Shown piece by piece: positions 1-7,626 of a DNA stretch of 64,000 nucleotides; within the stretch, counting starts at the first letter, position 1, and every line of letters begins with the position of its first letter. The stretch is taken from positions 3,286,001 to 3,350,000 of the forward strand of contig NZ_CP114285.2 in assembly GCF_027111255.2 (NCBI RefSeq), given 5' to 3'. A program made the translations under genes and the position numbers. Source of the stretch: Flavobacterium flavigenum (lineage in GTDB: Bacteria > Bacteroidota > Bacteroidia > Flavobacteriales > Flavobacteriaceae). Under the pieces are notes generated by a model. It did no database searches, was not told the DNA's origin, and worked only from the letters and a program-made list of their open reading frames with translations.

Positions 1-86
1 ACGCCCAAATGGTTGGTTTCGTTCTACTTATCACACTGCTTTTGTTTGCTAACGGAAACGACATTTACAAGGCAATTGTCAAGTAG
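1..86 (+). CDS. rseP: RIP metalloprotease RseP, C-terminal end only
   Basis: The last 27 codons of a gene that enters from the left edge; the stop is TAG at 84-86. The visible peptide is a hydrophobic stretch followed by FANGNDIYKAIVK, which matches the last membrane helix and conserved tail of flavobacterial site-2 protease RseP, where an N-G-N-D-I-Y motif follows the helix. RseP cleaves membrane-bound anti-sigma factors within the membrane. The catalytic HExxH and PDZ domains lie outside the window, so the call rests on the tail alone. Confidence 0.7.
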   Translation, partial: AQMVGFVLLITLLLFANGNDIYKAIVK

Positions 87-119
87 AAAAAATATTTTTT
101 AAAAAGAGTTAAAATATTT

Positions 120-148
120 TTGAGAAACTAAAAAATCATCTATATTTG
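120..148 (+). promoter_or_regulatory. Promoter of the tRNA-Asn pair
   Basis: TTG at 120-122, an 18-base spacer and TATATTTG at 141-148 form a good Bacteroidota promoter. Transcription would start near 153, about 20 bases before the first tRNA. Confidence 0.7.
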
Positions 149-172
149 CACTCGCTAAAAAGAGCAACAACT

Positions 173-246
173 TCCTCCTTAGCTCAGTTGGTTAGAGCAT
201 CTGACTGTTAATCAGAGGGTCCTTGGTTCGAGCCCAAGAGGGGGAG
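173..246 (+). tRNA. tRNA-Asn (GTT), copy 1
   Basis: A complete 74-base cloverleaf. The acceptor stem TCCTCCT (173-179) pairs with AGGGGGA (239-245), with one G-T pair. The anticodon stem TCTGA/TCAGA encloses the loop CTGTTAA, with anticodon GTT at 207-209. The T arm is CTTGG-TTCGAGC-CCAAG. No full CCA is encoded. It is identical to the copy 112 bases downstream and is probably co-transcribed with it. Confidence 0.97.
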
Positions 247-284
247 CAACTTTTTTTAGCAAACATATTGACCTTTAAGGTGAT

Positions 285-358
285 TCCTCCTTAGCTCAGT
301 TGGTTAGAGCATCTGACTGTTAATCAGAGGGTCCTTGGTTCGAGCCCAAGAGGGGGAG
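285..358 (+). tRNA. tRNA-Asn (GTT), copy 2
   Basis: Identical over all 74 bases to the copy at 173-246, with anticodon GTT at 319-321. It is followed at once by a strong hairpin terminator, so the two copies look like one small transcription unit. The tandem identity suggests a local duplication or gene conversion. Confidence 0.97.
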
Positions 359-365
359 CAAAAAA

Positions 366-385
366 GACTATCAGAAATGATGGTC
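366..385. terminator. Bidirectional terminator after tRNA-Asn
   Basis: GACTATCA pairs with TGATGGTC around a 4-base loop, flanked by A and T runs on both sides. It ends the tRNA unit on the plus strand and the secreted-protein gene at 408-1097 on the minus strand. Confidence 0.85.
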
Positions 386-407
386 TTTTTTTTGTTTCGG
401 ACCTATT

Positions 408-1097
408 CTATTTTTTGGTCATTGCAAGAGTTGTATTTTTACTTTCAAAGAGTTTTGTTATTTCTTCTGATTTTTCTGGCTGGTTGATTGCTTTTAGGGA
501 TTTGGCACATCGTAAATAAAATACTGGTTCTGAATTTTCTTCAACACTAAATAATTCCAGGTAGTATTTGGCGGCAGCTTCGAAATTATTTTCAAAATAA
601 AATTTATCGGCAACCTTTTTAAGCATGTCTGCAGATTTGTAGCCTTTGTCCAGAACATTTGCATATGTACTTAAGATATCTACGGTTATAGATTTTTTGC
701 TTTGTGTGGGAACTGTGGTCTGGATTGTAATGGGTTGAATGGTTTTATCGGTTTCAATTATTACAGTTTTTGTGGGTGTTATAGGTTTCGTTTCTTTAAC
801 GTATGCCTTTTTGTATATTGCGGTTACCGTTATGGTGTTGTTAGATCCCGGATCGTAGGCATTAACCATGTTGAGTTTTGAGACTTCGTATGTTGTGATT
901 CTATTTTTTTCGATAGCAAGGTTAATTACTTGTTCTACACAATACGATTCTATAACAAGATCTTCTTTGGACTTGTCGTCAAACTTTAATGGTGCTTTAC
1001 GAACGTCTGGATTGGTGATTACCTGACTTACCTGACCAAAACAATTCAATGAAAAAACACCTGCAAATACTATAAAATGTATTGTATGGGTTTTCAT
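408..1097 (-). CDS. Secreted protein with a C-terminal TPR-like helical region
   Basis: A 229-residue protein of unknown function. Residues 1-22 form a Sec signal peptide (hydrophobic core, then CFGQ). The middle third is rich in Thr, Lys and Pro and looks like a linker. Residues about 150-220 read as helical pairs of the TPR kind (ADKFYFENNFEAAAKYY, then a second unit with YLRCAKSLKAINQPEKSEE). The tail resembles the N-terminal TPR part of the TPR-OmpA proteins common in flavobacteria, but no OmpA domain follows. It is single and convergent with the tRNAs. A periplasmic or outer-membrane-associated role is inferred only from the signal peptide. Confidence 0.75.
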   Translation of the reverse strand: MKTHTIHFIVFAGVFSLNCFGQVSQVITNPDVRKAPLKFDDKSKEDLVIESYCVEQVINLAIEKNRITTYEVSKLNMVNAYDPGSNNTITVTAIYKKAYVKETKPITPTKTVIIETDKTIQPITIQTTVPTQSKKSITVDILSTYANVLDKGYKSADMLKKVADKFYFENNFEAAAKYYLELFSVEENSEPVFYLRCAKSLKAINQPEKSEEITKLFESKNTTLAMTKK

Positions 1098-1327
1098 GAT
1101 AATTAAAATAAAGTTGAGAGCTGTATTGAAATTATATAGTAAAGGTATTTATTATGTTTTGTTTGTATTTGTTTTGACGCTTAACTGTTATTAAAGTCGT
1201 TTAAAATGCTGCATTTGAGGTATGGAATGTGTTCTTTTTTAAAATAAAATTTTCGAACCAGTAAAATGAATGAGGTAATTGAGGTTTTAACTAAGGATAG
1301 TAGGAGTTCAGAAGTGCTTAAAAAAGA

Positions 1328-1353
1328 AAAAGCCGTCAAAAATGACAGCTTTT
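1328..1353 (-). terminator. Terminator of tRNA-Leu
   Basis: An 11-base-pair stem around a 4-base loop. One pair is G-U only on the minus-strand RNA, and a T-rich run follows on that strand, so it acts in the minus direction, just after the tRNA. Confidence 0.85.
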
Positions 1354-1362
1354 CCGTTAATG

Positions 1363-1442
1363 TACCCGGAGCCGGAGTCGAACCGGCACGGTTTCCCACA
1401 GGTGTTTGAGACCAGCGCGTCTACCAATTCCGCCATCCGGGC
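1363..1442 (-). tRNA. tRNA-Leu (CAA)
   Basis: An 80-base class II tRNA with a long variable arm. The acceptor GCCCGGA pairs with TCCGGGT. The anticodon loop CTCAAAC gives anticodon CAA. The T arm is GCCGG-TTCGACT-CCGGC, and the discriminator base is A. One pair of the anticodon stem appears to be a T-T mismatch. No CCA is encoded. Confidence 0.95.
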
Positions 1443-1524
1443 TTAGCAGACGAAAAACAATCAGAATTTGATTATTTTAACGCAATAGAATAAGCTATAA
1501 TAGGCTTATTCCTTTAACACGGTG

Positions 1525-1532
1525 CAAATGTA
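1525..1532 (-). promoter_or_regulatory. -7 box of the tRNA-Leu promoter
   Basis: TACATTTG on the minus strand, followed by CACC. No clear TTG box lies at the right distance upstream. The resulting leader of about 75 bases contains an 8-base-pair inverted repeat (1488-1495 with 1504-1511), which may help processing of the tRNA 5' end. Confidence 0.5.
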
Positions 1533-1598
1533 AAAAATAAAATTAAAAGTTCTACTAAAAATACTCGAAAATTTCCTTTCAGTCTCCAATAAATTTTC

Positions 1599-1606
1599 TA
1601 AATTTG
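1599..1606 (+). promoter_or_regulatory. -7 box of the prs promoter
   Basis: TAAATTTG followed by CACC, the mirror of the divergent tRNA-Leu box. A TTTC 18 bases upstream (1577-1580) is the best -33 candidate. Transcription would start near 1611, leaving a leader of about 115 bases before prs. Confidence 0.5.
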
Positions 1607-1664
1607 CACCTCGTTAAAACGAAGCACACACAACTAACTACATCCGAGGCAGATACAGGAATTT

Positions 1665-1685
1665 GGCTAAAAAATAAATTTAGCC
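1665..1685 (+). promoter_or_regulatory. Stem-loop in the prs leader
   Basis: GGCTAAA (1665-1671) pairs perfectly with TTTAGCC (1679-1685) around a 7-base A-rich loop, inside the leader between the -7 box and the prs start codon. It is followed by GGAACTCC. No known riboswitch is recognised. Confidence 0.4.
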
Positions 1686-1725
1686 GGAACTCCGCAGAAA
1701 CCAAGGAATAAAACAACAAATTATA

Positions 1726-2667
1726 ATGTCGCACCTAGAACCAGAAGCTAAAATTTTTGCTTGTTCACAAAGTGTTTATCTTGCAGAAAAAATTGCAAAA
1801 GAGTACGGAATTCCGTTAGGAAAAGTAACGATGTCAACGTATAGCGATGGTGAATTCCAACCGTCTTACGAAGAGTCAATAAGAGGTTTGCGGGTTTTTA
1901 TCGTTTGTTCAACTTTTCCAACAGCCGATAATTTGATGGAATTGTTATTGATGATTGATGCTGCAAAACGTGCATCTGCAAGACATATTACAGCTGTAAT
2001 GCCTTATTTTGGCTGGGCAAGACAGGATAGAAAAGACAAGCCAAGAGTTCCGATTGGAGCAAAATTAGTAGCAAATCTATTAAGTGCTGCGGGAGCGACA
2101 AGAGTAATGACGATGGATTTGCACGCAGACCAGATCCAGGGCTTCTTTGAAAAACCGGTAGATCATTTATTTGCTTCAACCATCTTTTTACCTTATGTAG
2201 AAAGTTTAGGCCTTGAAAATTTAACGATTGCATCACCGGACATGGGAGGTTCAAAAAGAGCCTATGCATATTCTAAGTTTTTAGAATCTGATGTAGTTAT
2301 CTGTTATAAACAAAGAAAAGCAGCCAATGTTATCGATACTATGGAGCTGATTGGTGATGTAAAAGGACGTAATGTAGTCTTAGTGGATGATATGATCGAT
2401 ACAGGAGGTACTTTAGCGAAAGCTGCAGATCTTATGATCGAAAAAGGAGCGTTAAGCGTAAGAGCAATTTGTACGCACCCAATATTATCAGGAGGGGCAT
2501 ACGAGAAAATTGAAAACTCGAAACTAACAGAATTAATCGTTACAGATTCAATTCCGTTAAAAAAAGAATCAAAGAAAATCAGAGTAGTGAGTTGTGCACC
2601 TCTTTTTGCAGAAGTTATGCACATGGTGCACCACAACAATTCCATAAGTGGAAAATTTATAATGTAG
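1726..2667 (+). CDS. prs: Ribose-phosphate pyrophosphokinase (PRPP synthetase)
   Basis: Transfers pyrophosphate from ATP to ribose 5-phosphate to make PRPP, the precursor of purines, pyrimidines, His, Trp and NAD. The 313-residue length fits class I enzymes. Visible motifs: GKVTMSTYSDGEF near residue 35; the ATP-loop region PYFGWARQDRK (about 95-105); the divalent-metal site TMDLHADQIQGFF (about 128-140); and the PRPP loop VLVDDMIDTGGTL (about 222-234). The start ATG follows a leader of about 115 bases. rplY follows after 52 bases without a terminator, so the two are co-transcribed, as commonly seen in bacteria. Confidence 0.97.
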   Translation: MSHLEPEAKIFACSQSVYLAEKIAKEYGIPLGKVTMSTYSDGEFQPSYEESIRGLRVFIVCSTFPTADNLMELLLMIDAAKRASARHITAVMPYFGWARQDRKDKPRVPIGAKLVANLLSAAGATRVMTMDLHADQIQGFFEKPVDHLFASTIFLPYVESLGLENLTIASPDMGGSKRAYAYSKFLESDVVICYKQRKAANVIDTMELIGDVKGRNVVLVDDMIDTGGTLAKAADLMIEKGALSVRAICTHPILSGGAYEKIENSKLTELIVTDSIPLKKESKKIRVVSCAPLFAEVMHMVHHNNSISGKFIM

Positions 2668-2719
2668 TTTAACTACATAACGAATTAGAATATTTTTTTA
2701 ATAACTATATTTTTTTACA

Positions 2720-3331
2720 ATGAAATCAATTACAATTAAAGGATCAGAAAGAGAAAGCGTGGGCAAAGTGTCAACTAAAGCCTTACGTAATGCTGGAGCG
2801 GTTCCTTGCGTGTTATACGGAGGAAATCAGGCAGTACACTTCTCAGCAGAAGCTGCGGCTTTCAAAAACTTGGTTTACACTCCAAACGCACACACAGTTG
2901 TGATTGAGCTTGGAAAAGGAAAATCATTCAATGCAATTTTGCAGGACATCCAGGTTCACCCTGTAACTGACAAAATTTTACACATCGACTTCTTCCAGTT
3001 ATTTGATGACAAAGAAATCACAATGGAAGTTCCTGTGAAAATCGTTGGTACATCTAAAGGTGTTCTTGCGGGAGGTGTTTTACGTTTAAACACTCGTAAA
3101 TTAAAAGTAAAAGCTTTGCCTAAAAATCTTCCTGATTTTGTTGAAGCTGATATCACGCCACTTGAAATGGGTAACAAATTATATGTTACTAAAGTTGGTG
3201 CTCCGGAATACAAAATTATGCACCCGGACAACACGGTTGTAGCTCAGGTAAGAATTTCTCGTGCTGCTATGAAAGCTGCTCAGGAAGCTGCAAAAGCTGC
3301 AAAAGCGCCTGCAAAAGGAAAGAAAAAATAA
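2720..3331 (+). CDS. rplY: 50S ribosomal protein L25/general stress protein Ctc
   Basis: A 5S-rRNA-binding protein of the large subunit. The 203 residues correspond to the long (TL5/Ctc) form: an N-terminal L25 beta barrel (about 1-95, containing AVPCVLYGG and [19 protein letters not shown]) followed by the second beta domain (about 100-180). The tail is rich in Lys and Ala ([14 protein letters not shown]), as is usual in Bacteroidota. It is the second gene of the prs unit and is followed by a clear terminator. Confidence 0.96.
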   Translation: MKSITIKGSERESVGKVSTKALRNAGAVPCVLYGGNQAVHFSAEAAAFKNLVYTPNAHTVVIELGKGKSFNAILQDIQVHPVTDKILHIDFFQLFDDKEITMEVPVKIVGTSKGVLAGGVLRLNTRKLKVKALPKNLPDFVEADITPLEMGNKLYVTKVGAPEYKIMHPDNTVVAQVRISRAAMKAAQEAAKAAKAPAKGKKK

Positions 3332-3350
3332 TTTTTTTTCAATCATACAA

Positions 3351-3378
3351 AAAGCATCAATCGAAAGGTTGGTGCTTT
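3351..3378 (+). terminator. Terminator after rplY
   Basis: AAAGCATCAA pairs with TTGGTGCTTT (one wobble) around an 8-base loop, followed by a T run. Confidence 0.85.
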
Positions 3379-3792
3379 TTTTGTTTTAAAGGTTCTGAGT
3401 TGCTAAGGCTCTAAGTTTCCATATGTCAGGATGAGCAAAGTCAAACGTTGCGCAAAAAAATAATTGCTTAATTCCCACATTCCCAAATTATCTAATTGTT
3501 TTTTAAGAGCAGAAATTTCAGGTTTTTCAAGACGTGACGTTCCTGCCATCCGCTAAATCTTTTCCCGGCTAAAGAAGCCGGAAAAAGGATACCGCTGCTG
3601 TCAGGGCTAGCCAGAAATATCTTTTTCATAAGTTTTTAGGATTGAAAAAAATCTGCTTCATCTGCAAAATCTGCGGGAACCCTTTTATAGCGAATTTTGA
3701 TTAAATAAGCCATGCAGAAATCAATTATCTAATTTTCAAATTATCTAATTGACACATTTCCTAATTCCCCAATTAACCTTACTTTTGCAAAC
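3379..3792. other. Gene-free gap between rplY and pth
   Basis: There is no ORF of note. The gap holds one copy of the palindromic intergenic element (3542-3612) and three copies of AATTATCTAATT (3486-3497, 3723-3734, 3739-3750). A TACTTTTG box lies at 3780-3787, ending only 5 bases before the pth start codon. Confidence 0.7.
3542..3612 (+). repeat. Palindromic intergenic element, copy A
   Basis: Layout: CCTGCCATCCGCT, a hairpin arm ending CCGGCT (3565-3570), a short loop, AGCCGG (3576-3581), AAAAAGGAT, ACCGCTGCTGTCAGG, then GCTAGCC. The outer ends CCTG and CAGG pair, and the inner arms pair around them. It shares its order and outer sequence with the copies at 47347-47416 and 57010-57077, while the inner arm sequence is different. 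Confidence 0.8.
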
Positions 3793-4470
3793 ATGATAAA
3801 ATGGATAAATAGCCTGTTTTCATCAACATCAAAAGAAGAGAACAAAGAAGATAACATCAAAGCAGAGGTTCACGAACACCAAAAAAATAATATAAAAAGC
3901 GTGAGTAAAAAATATTTAATCGTAGGATTAGGAAATATCGGAGCCGAATATGTAAATACAAGACATAACATCGGATTCAAAGTTTTGGATTTTTTAGCCA
4001 GAAAGGAAAGCCTTTCTTTCGAAACCGTAAAATTAGGAGCTTTAGCTGAGTATAAGTTTAAGGGAAGAACATTGTTGCTGCTTAAGCCAAATACGTACAT
4101 GAACCTTAGCGGTAAGGCCGTAAAATACTGGATGGACAAAGAAAATATTCCGTTAGAAAATATTCTGGTCATTACAGATGATTTAAACTTATCTTTCGGA
4201 ACCATCCGAATCAAGCCAAAAGGAAGCGACGGAGGTCACAACGGACTTAAAAACATAAATCTTGCGTTAAATACACAGCAATATACCCGTTTTAGGTTTG
4301 GCATCAGTGATCAGTTCAAAAAAGGACAACAGGTCGATTATGTTTTAGGGGAATGGGATGAAGAAGAAAAAGCAAAATTACCGGAAAGATTAGAAGTTGC
4401 GTCTGAAATTATAAAATCTTTCGGTACGGCAGGATTAGAAAATACAATGACAACTTTTAACGGAAAATAA
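3793..4470 (+). CDS. pth: Peptidyl-tRNA hydrolase
   Basis: Releases tRNA from peptidyl-tRNA that has dropped off the ribosome. The Pth domain begins near residue 40 with YLIVGLGNIGAEY, and the catalytic His is about residue 58 in NTRHNIGF. Further motifs are LLKPNTYMNLSG, ITDDLNLSFG and GSDGGHNGLKNI. The first 36 or so residues form a charged, poorly conserved extension (MIKWINSLFSS, then Glu, Lys and Asn). The only upstream ATG is at 3793; an in-frame GTG at codon 37 would give the standard bacterial length, so the extension is likely but not certain. Confidence 0.95.
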   Translation: MIKWINSLFSSTSKEENKEDNIKAEVHEHQKNNIKSVSKKYLIVGLGNIGAEYVNTRHNIGFKVLDFLARKESLSFETVKLGALAEYKFKGRTLLLLKPNTYMNLSGKAVKYWMDKENIPLENILVITDDLNLSFGTIRIKPKGSDGGHNGLKNINLALNTQQYTRFRFGISDQFKKGQQVDYVLGEWDEEEKAKLPERLEVASEIIKSFGTAGLENTMTTFNGK

Positions 4471-4565
4471 AGATTTACAAGTATTTATGCCTTAAAAAGC
4501 CAAATTATCAATTAATTAAATTGAATTATAACGAAATAGTATTTTCTATTACAAAGTTAAATGTT

Positions 4566-4573
4566 TAAATTTG
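4566..4573 (+). promoter_or_regulatory. Possible -7 box of sodA
   Basis: TAAATTTG lies 33 bases before the sodA ATG. No clear -33 box is seen. Confidence 0.35.
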
Positions 4574-4606
4574 GATAAATTAATATAAATCATAAAATCA
4601 TATATC

Positions 4607-5215
4607 ATGGCTTTTGAATTACCACAATTACCTTATGCATATGACGCATTAGAACCACATATTGATGCGCGTACAATGGAAATCCACCATACTAAACATC
4701 ATAATGCATACACAACAAACCTAAATGCTGCCATTGCAGGAACAGATTTAGAAGGAAAAACAATTGAAAATATCTTAATCAACTTAGATAAATCAAACGC
4801 TGCAGTTCGTAACAATGGCGGAGGTTTTTACAACCACAATTTATTCTGGACTGTGATGTCTCCAAATGGAGGCGGATTGCCAACAGGCGATTTGTTAGCT
4901 GCAATTGAGGCTTCTTTTGGAACTTTCGAAGAGTTTAAAGCGAAATTTGCTAAAGCCGGAGCAACACAATTTGGTTCTGGATGGGCTTGGTTATGTGTTC
5001 AAAAAGGAGGAAAATTAGAAGTTTGCGGAACTCCTAATCAGGACAACCCATTAATGCCGGAAGTTGGCTGCGGTGGAACTCCAATTTTAGGAATGGATGT
5101 TTGGGAGCATGCTTACTATTTAAACTACCAAAACAGAAGACCAGATTATATTGAAGCTTTCTTCAGTGTAATCAACTGGACAGAAGTGGCAAGGAGATTT
5201 GCTTTAGAAAAGTAA
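4607..5215 (+). CDS. sodA: Superoxide dismutase, manganese type
   Basis: Converts superoxide to oxygen and hydrogen peroxide. At 202 residues it has the normal length, and no signal peptide is present, so it is cytoplasmic. The four metal ligands are visible: the first His in the region [10 protein letters not shown] (about 26-35), His in YNHNLFW, and Asp and His in DVWEHAYY. The second-sphere residues favour manganese: Gly in NNGGGFYNH and Gln in TPNQDNPL, where iron enzymes usually have Gln and Ala. It is a single gene with its own terminator. Confidence 0.95.
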   Translation: MAFELPQLPYAYDALEPHIDARTMEIHHTKHHNAYTTNLNAAIAGTDLEGKTIENILINLDKSNAAVRNNGGGFYNHNLFWTVMSPNGGGLPTGDLLAAIEASFGTFEEFKAKFAKAGATQFGSGWAWLCVQKGGKLEVCGTPNQDNPLMPEVGCGGTPILGMDVWEHAYYLNYQNRRPDYIEAFFSVINWTEVARRFALEK

Positions 5216-5234
5216 TCTTTTTTCAAATAAAAAT

Positions 5235-5271
5235 AAAACCCGATTAGTTCATTTTGAATTAATCGGGTTTT
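5235..5271 (+). terminator. Terminator after sodA
   Basis: AAAACCCGATTA pairs perfectly with TAATCGGGTTTT around a 13-base loop, followed by ATTTATT. Confidence 0.85.
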
Positions 5272-5287
5272 ATTTATTGTTACATTC

Positions 5288-5320
5288 GGATTAAAGGCAA
5301 TAATATCCGATTAAATTATT
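5288..5320 (+). repeat. 34-base intergenic repeat, copy 1
   Basis: Begins GGATTAAAGGCAATAA and continues TATCCGATTAAAT. It is one of three similar units in the sodA-purF gap; a shared CCAAATCTAC follows at a distance. Confidence 0.65.
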
Positions 5321-5426
5321 TGAAGATTTTTTCTGTTTTTTGACCAAATCTACTTTAAAATTCAATTTATTCAAAATTGGAAGATTGGAAAACTCGATAT
5401 GGGTATATTATTTTTTTCAACAATCA

Positions 5427-5460
5427 GGATGAACGGCAATAAATATCCGATTAAATGATT
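5427..5460 (+). repeat. 34-base intergenic repeat, copy 2
   Basis: Begins GGATGAACGGCAATAAA and continues TATCCGATTAAATG. It differs from copy 1 at only a few positions, and CCAAATCTAC again follows (about 5521). Confidence 0.65.
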
Positions 5461-5487
5461 GTTTTTTTAACTTAAGTTTATTCCAAT

Positions 5488-5517
5488 AAAAAAGGTGAGA
5501 TTTCTCCCACCTTTTTT
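5488..5517. terminator. Bidirectional hairpin terminator, probably for purF
   Basis: AAAAAAGGTG pairs with CACCTTTTTT around a 10-base loop. A and T runs on both sides allow it to work on either strand; purF ends about 130 bases away on the minus strand. Confidence 0.65.
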
Positions 5518-5600
5518 GCCCCAAATCTACCATAAACTTAACCTACTAATGTTATGGTCTCTCAAAGATATATCAGCATTGCAGTTTTCCCAAAAAAAAA

Positions 5601-5633
5601 GGATGAAATGCAAAAAAATCCGATGAAATGCAT
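5601..5633 (+). repeat. 34-base intergenic repeat, copy 3
   Basis: Begins GGATGAAATGCAAAAAA and continues ATCCGATGAAATGC. It is the most diverged of the three units. It contains an internal direct repeat GATGAAATGC (5602-5611 and 5622-5631). Confidence 0.55.
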
Positions 5634-5648
5634 TTTTTAACTTTTTAT

Positions 5649-7547
5649 TTAGTATGCCCTTGCGTTTTTTCCTTCATAAAAGTTAATAAATGCTCTGTTT
5701 ACCACACGATTTCCGCCTGGTGTTGGATAATCTCCGGTGAAATACCAATCTCCAAGATTTTTCGGACAGGCAATATGTAGATCATCTACTTTTTGGAATA
5801 TAATTTTCACTTCAGCATTAATCTCAGGAGAACTTAACATTTCTGCAATCCTGTCTGAAATTTCTTCCGGTGTAAATTGATTATAAATTGCGGTTACATA
5901 ATTTACAATATCGGTATCAGCAAAATTTTCCTGAGCTTTACATTTAGCATATACTTCATCAACTATGTGATATAAATTTCTTTCCTTCAGTAAATCTAAA
6001 GCAGCTCTAAAAGCAACAAGACCTTCTAGTTTTGCCATATCAATTCCATAACAATCCGGGTAACGAATTTGTGGGGCAGAAGAAACAATCACAATACGTT
6101 TTGGTTTCAATCGATCCATCATTTTAATGATACTCATTTTTAATGTCGTACCACGAACAATACTATCGTCAATAATTACCAGATTATCTTCGGGCTTAAT
6201 TACTCCGTAAGTAACATCGTAAACGTGAGCTACTAAATCATCACGACTGCTGTCTTCTGTAATAAAAGTTCTGAGTTTAGCATCCTTTATGGCAACTTTT
6301 TCTGTACGTATTTTTACAGAAAGCAATTCCTGGAGGGTTTCGGCTGTAAGTGTATTTCTGTTTTCTAAGATATAATTGTTTTTTCTCTGATTTAAGAAAT
6401 CCTGAGCCGCTTCAACTAAACCATAAAAAGAGGTTTCAGCTGTATTTGGTATGTAAGAGAAAACAGTATTATCTGTATCATTGTCAATTGCTTTAAGGAC
6501 AGCAGGTAAAATTAATTTACCTAAATTTTTACGCTCCTGGTAAATTTCAGCATCGCTTCCTCTTGAAAAATATATTCTTTCGAACGAACAGGCCTTTTTA
6601 ACCGTTGGTTCTAAAATTTGTTTCATTGAAACGTTTCCGTTTTTCTTGATGATCAGAGCATTCCCCGGATCGATTTCCTGAACACTTTCGAAAGGAACAT
6701 TAAATACAGTCTGAATAACAGGCCTTTCAGAAGCTACAACAACTACTTCGTCATCCTGATAGAAATAAGCCGGACGAATCCCTGCCGGATCTCTAAATAC
6801 AAAAGCATCTCCATGACCTAATAATCCGGCCATAGCATAACCTCCATCTAAATTTTTAGCTGAACGGGCTAAGATTTTAGCAATATCCAAACGCTCTGCA
6901 ATTACCGGTGAAGCTTCTCTTTTTGAATAGCCTTCTGCTTTACAGTCCTGATATAATTGCATTACTTCTTTATCCAGAAAGTGACCAATTTTTTCCATTA
7001 CAGTAACAGTATCGGCCATTTCTTTTGGATGCTGACCCAGTTCAACCAGATTTTGGAAAAGCTCTTTAACATTCGTCATATTAAAGTTTCCTGCCAAAAT
7101 CAGATTACGGTGCATCCAGTTGCTTTGACGTAAAAAAGGGTGAACGCTTTCGATGCTGTTTTTTCCGAAAGTTCCATAACGAACATGTCCTAAAAACAAT
7201 TCCCCAACATAAGGAATACTTGTTTTTAATTCTTTCATATTATCCCCTAGTTCAGGATTTGCTTTCAGTTCTTCACTGATACGATCATTGATTTGTTTAA
7301 AAACGTCCTGTATAGGCTGTGAGTGGTTTGAACGAACCCTGCTGATGTAACGTTCGCCAGGTTCTACATCTAATTTGATGCTTGCAAAACCGGCACCATC
7401 CTGACCACGGTTGTGCTGTTTTTCCATCATCAAATACATCTTCTGGATTCCGTAAAAAGCAGTTCCGTATTTCTCTTTGTAATATTCAAGCGGTTTAAGA
7501 AGTCTGACTAAGGCTATACCACATTCGTGTTTTAAAGCGTCGCTCAT
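5649..7547 (-). CDS. purF: Amidophosphoribosyltransferase
   Basis: First committed step of purine synthesis: PRPP plus glutamine give 5-phosphoribosylamine. The N-terminal class II glutaminase has its Cys nucleophile at residue 9 (KHECGIA), so an 8-residue propeptide should be removed. The glutaminase continues with EKQHNRGQDGAGFA and HVRYGTFG. The C-terminal PRTase carries the PRPP loop VIIDDSIVRGTTL (about 455-467). At 632 residues it is longer than the usual 470-510, with extra sequence in the linker and at the C-terminus; this long form is, as I recall, normal in flavobacteria. It lies downstream of the sugar kinase but is separated from it by a terminator. Confidence 0.92.
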   Translation of the reverse strand: MSDALKHECGIALVRLLKPLEYYKEKYGTAFYGIQKMYLMMEKQHNRGQDGAGFASIKLDVEPGERYISRVRSNHSQPIQDVFKQINDRISEELKANPELGDNMKELKTSIPYVGELFLGHVRYGTFGKNSIESVHPFLRQSNWMHRNLILAGNFNMTNVKELFQNLVELGQHPKEMADTVTVMEKIGHFLDKEVMQLYQDCKAEGYSKREASPVIAERLDIAKILARSAKNLDGGYAMAGLLGHGDAFVFRDPAGIRPAYFYQDDEVVVVASERPVIQTVFNVPFESVQEIDPGNALIIKKNGNVSMKQILEPTVKKACSFERIYFSRGSDAEIYQERKNLGKLILPAVLKAIDNDTDNTVFSYIPNTAETSFYGLVEAAQDFLNQRKNNYILENRNTLTAETLQELLSVKIRTEKVAIKDAKLRTFITEDSSRDDLVAHVYDVTYGVIKPEDNLVIIDDSIVRGTTLKMSIIKMMDRLKPKRIVIVSSAPQIRYPDCYGIDMAKLEGLVAFRAALDLLKERNLYHIVDEVYAKCKAQENFADTDIVNYVTAIYNQFTPEEISDRIAEMLSSPEINAEVKIIFQKVDDLHIACPKNLGDWYFTGDYPTPGGNRVVNRAFINFYEGKNARAY

Positions 7548-7593
7548 TTTGTTTTGTATTTGTGTTGTTGTAAGTTGTGTGTATTAACGTAAT

Positions 7594-7618
7594 AAAAAAG
7601 CCCCGTTTTATCGAGGCT
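7594..7618 (-). terminator. Terminator after the PfkB kinase
   Basis: On the minus strand AGCCTCG pairs with CGGGGCT (one G-U) around a 6-base loop, followed by TTTTTTATT. It lies between the kinase and purF, so it may also limit read-through into purF. Confidence 0.8.
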
Positions 7619-7626
7619 CTTAGGCA

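Noticed and set aside
173..358. The duplicated tRNA-Asn as an attachment site of a mobile element
   Set aside because: No integrase gene or foreign cargo lies between the 112-base-spaced copies; both are whole genes with a shared promoter and terminator.
1181..1399. A 72-codon minus-strand ORF
   Set aside because: It starts inside tRNA-Leu and runs through its terminator; the amino-acid sequence has no recognisable features.
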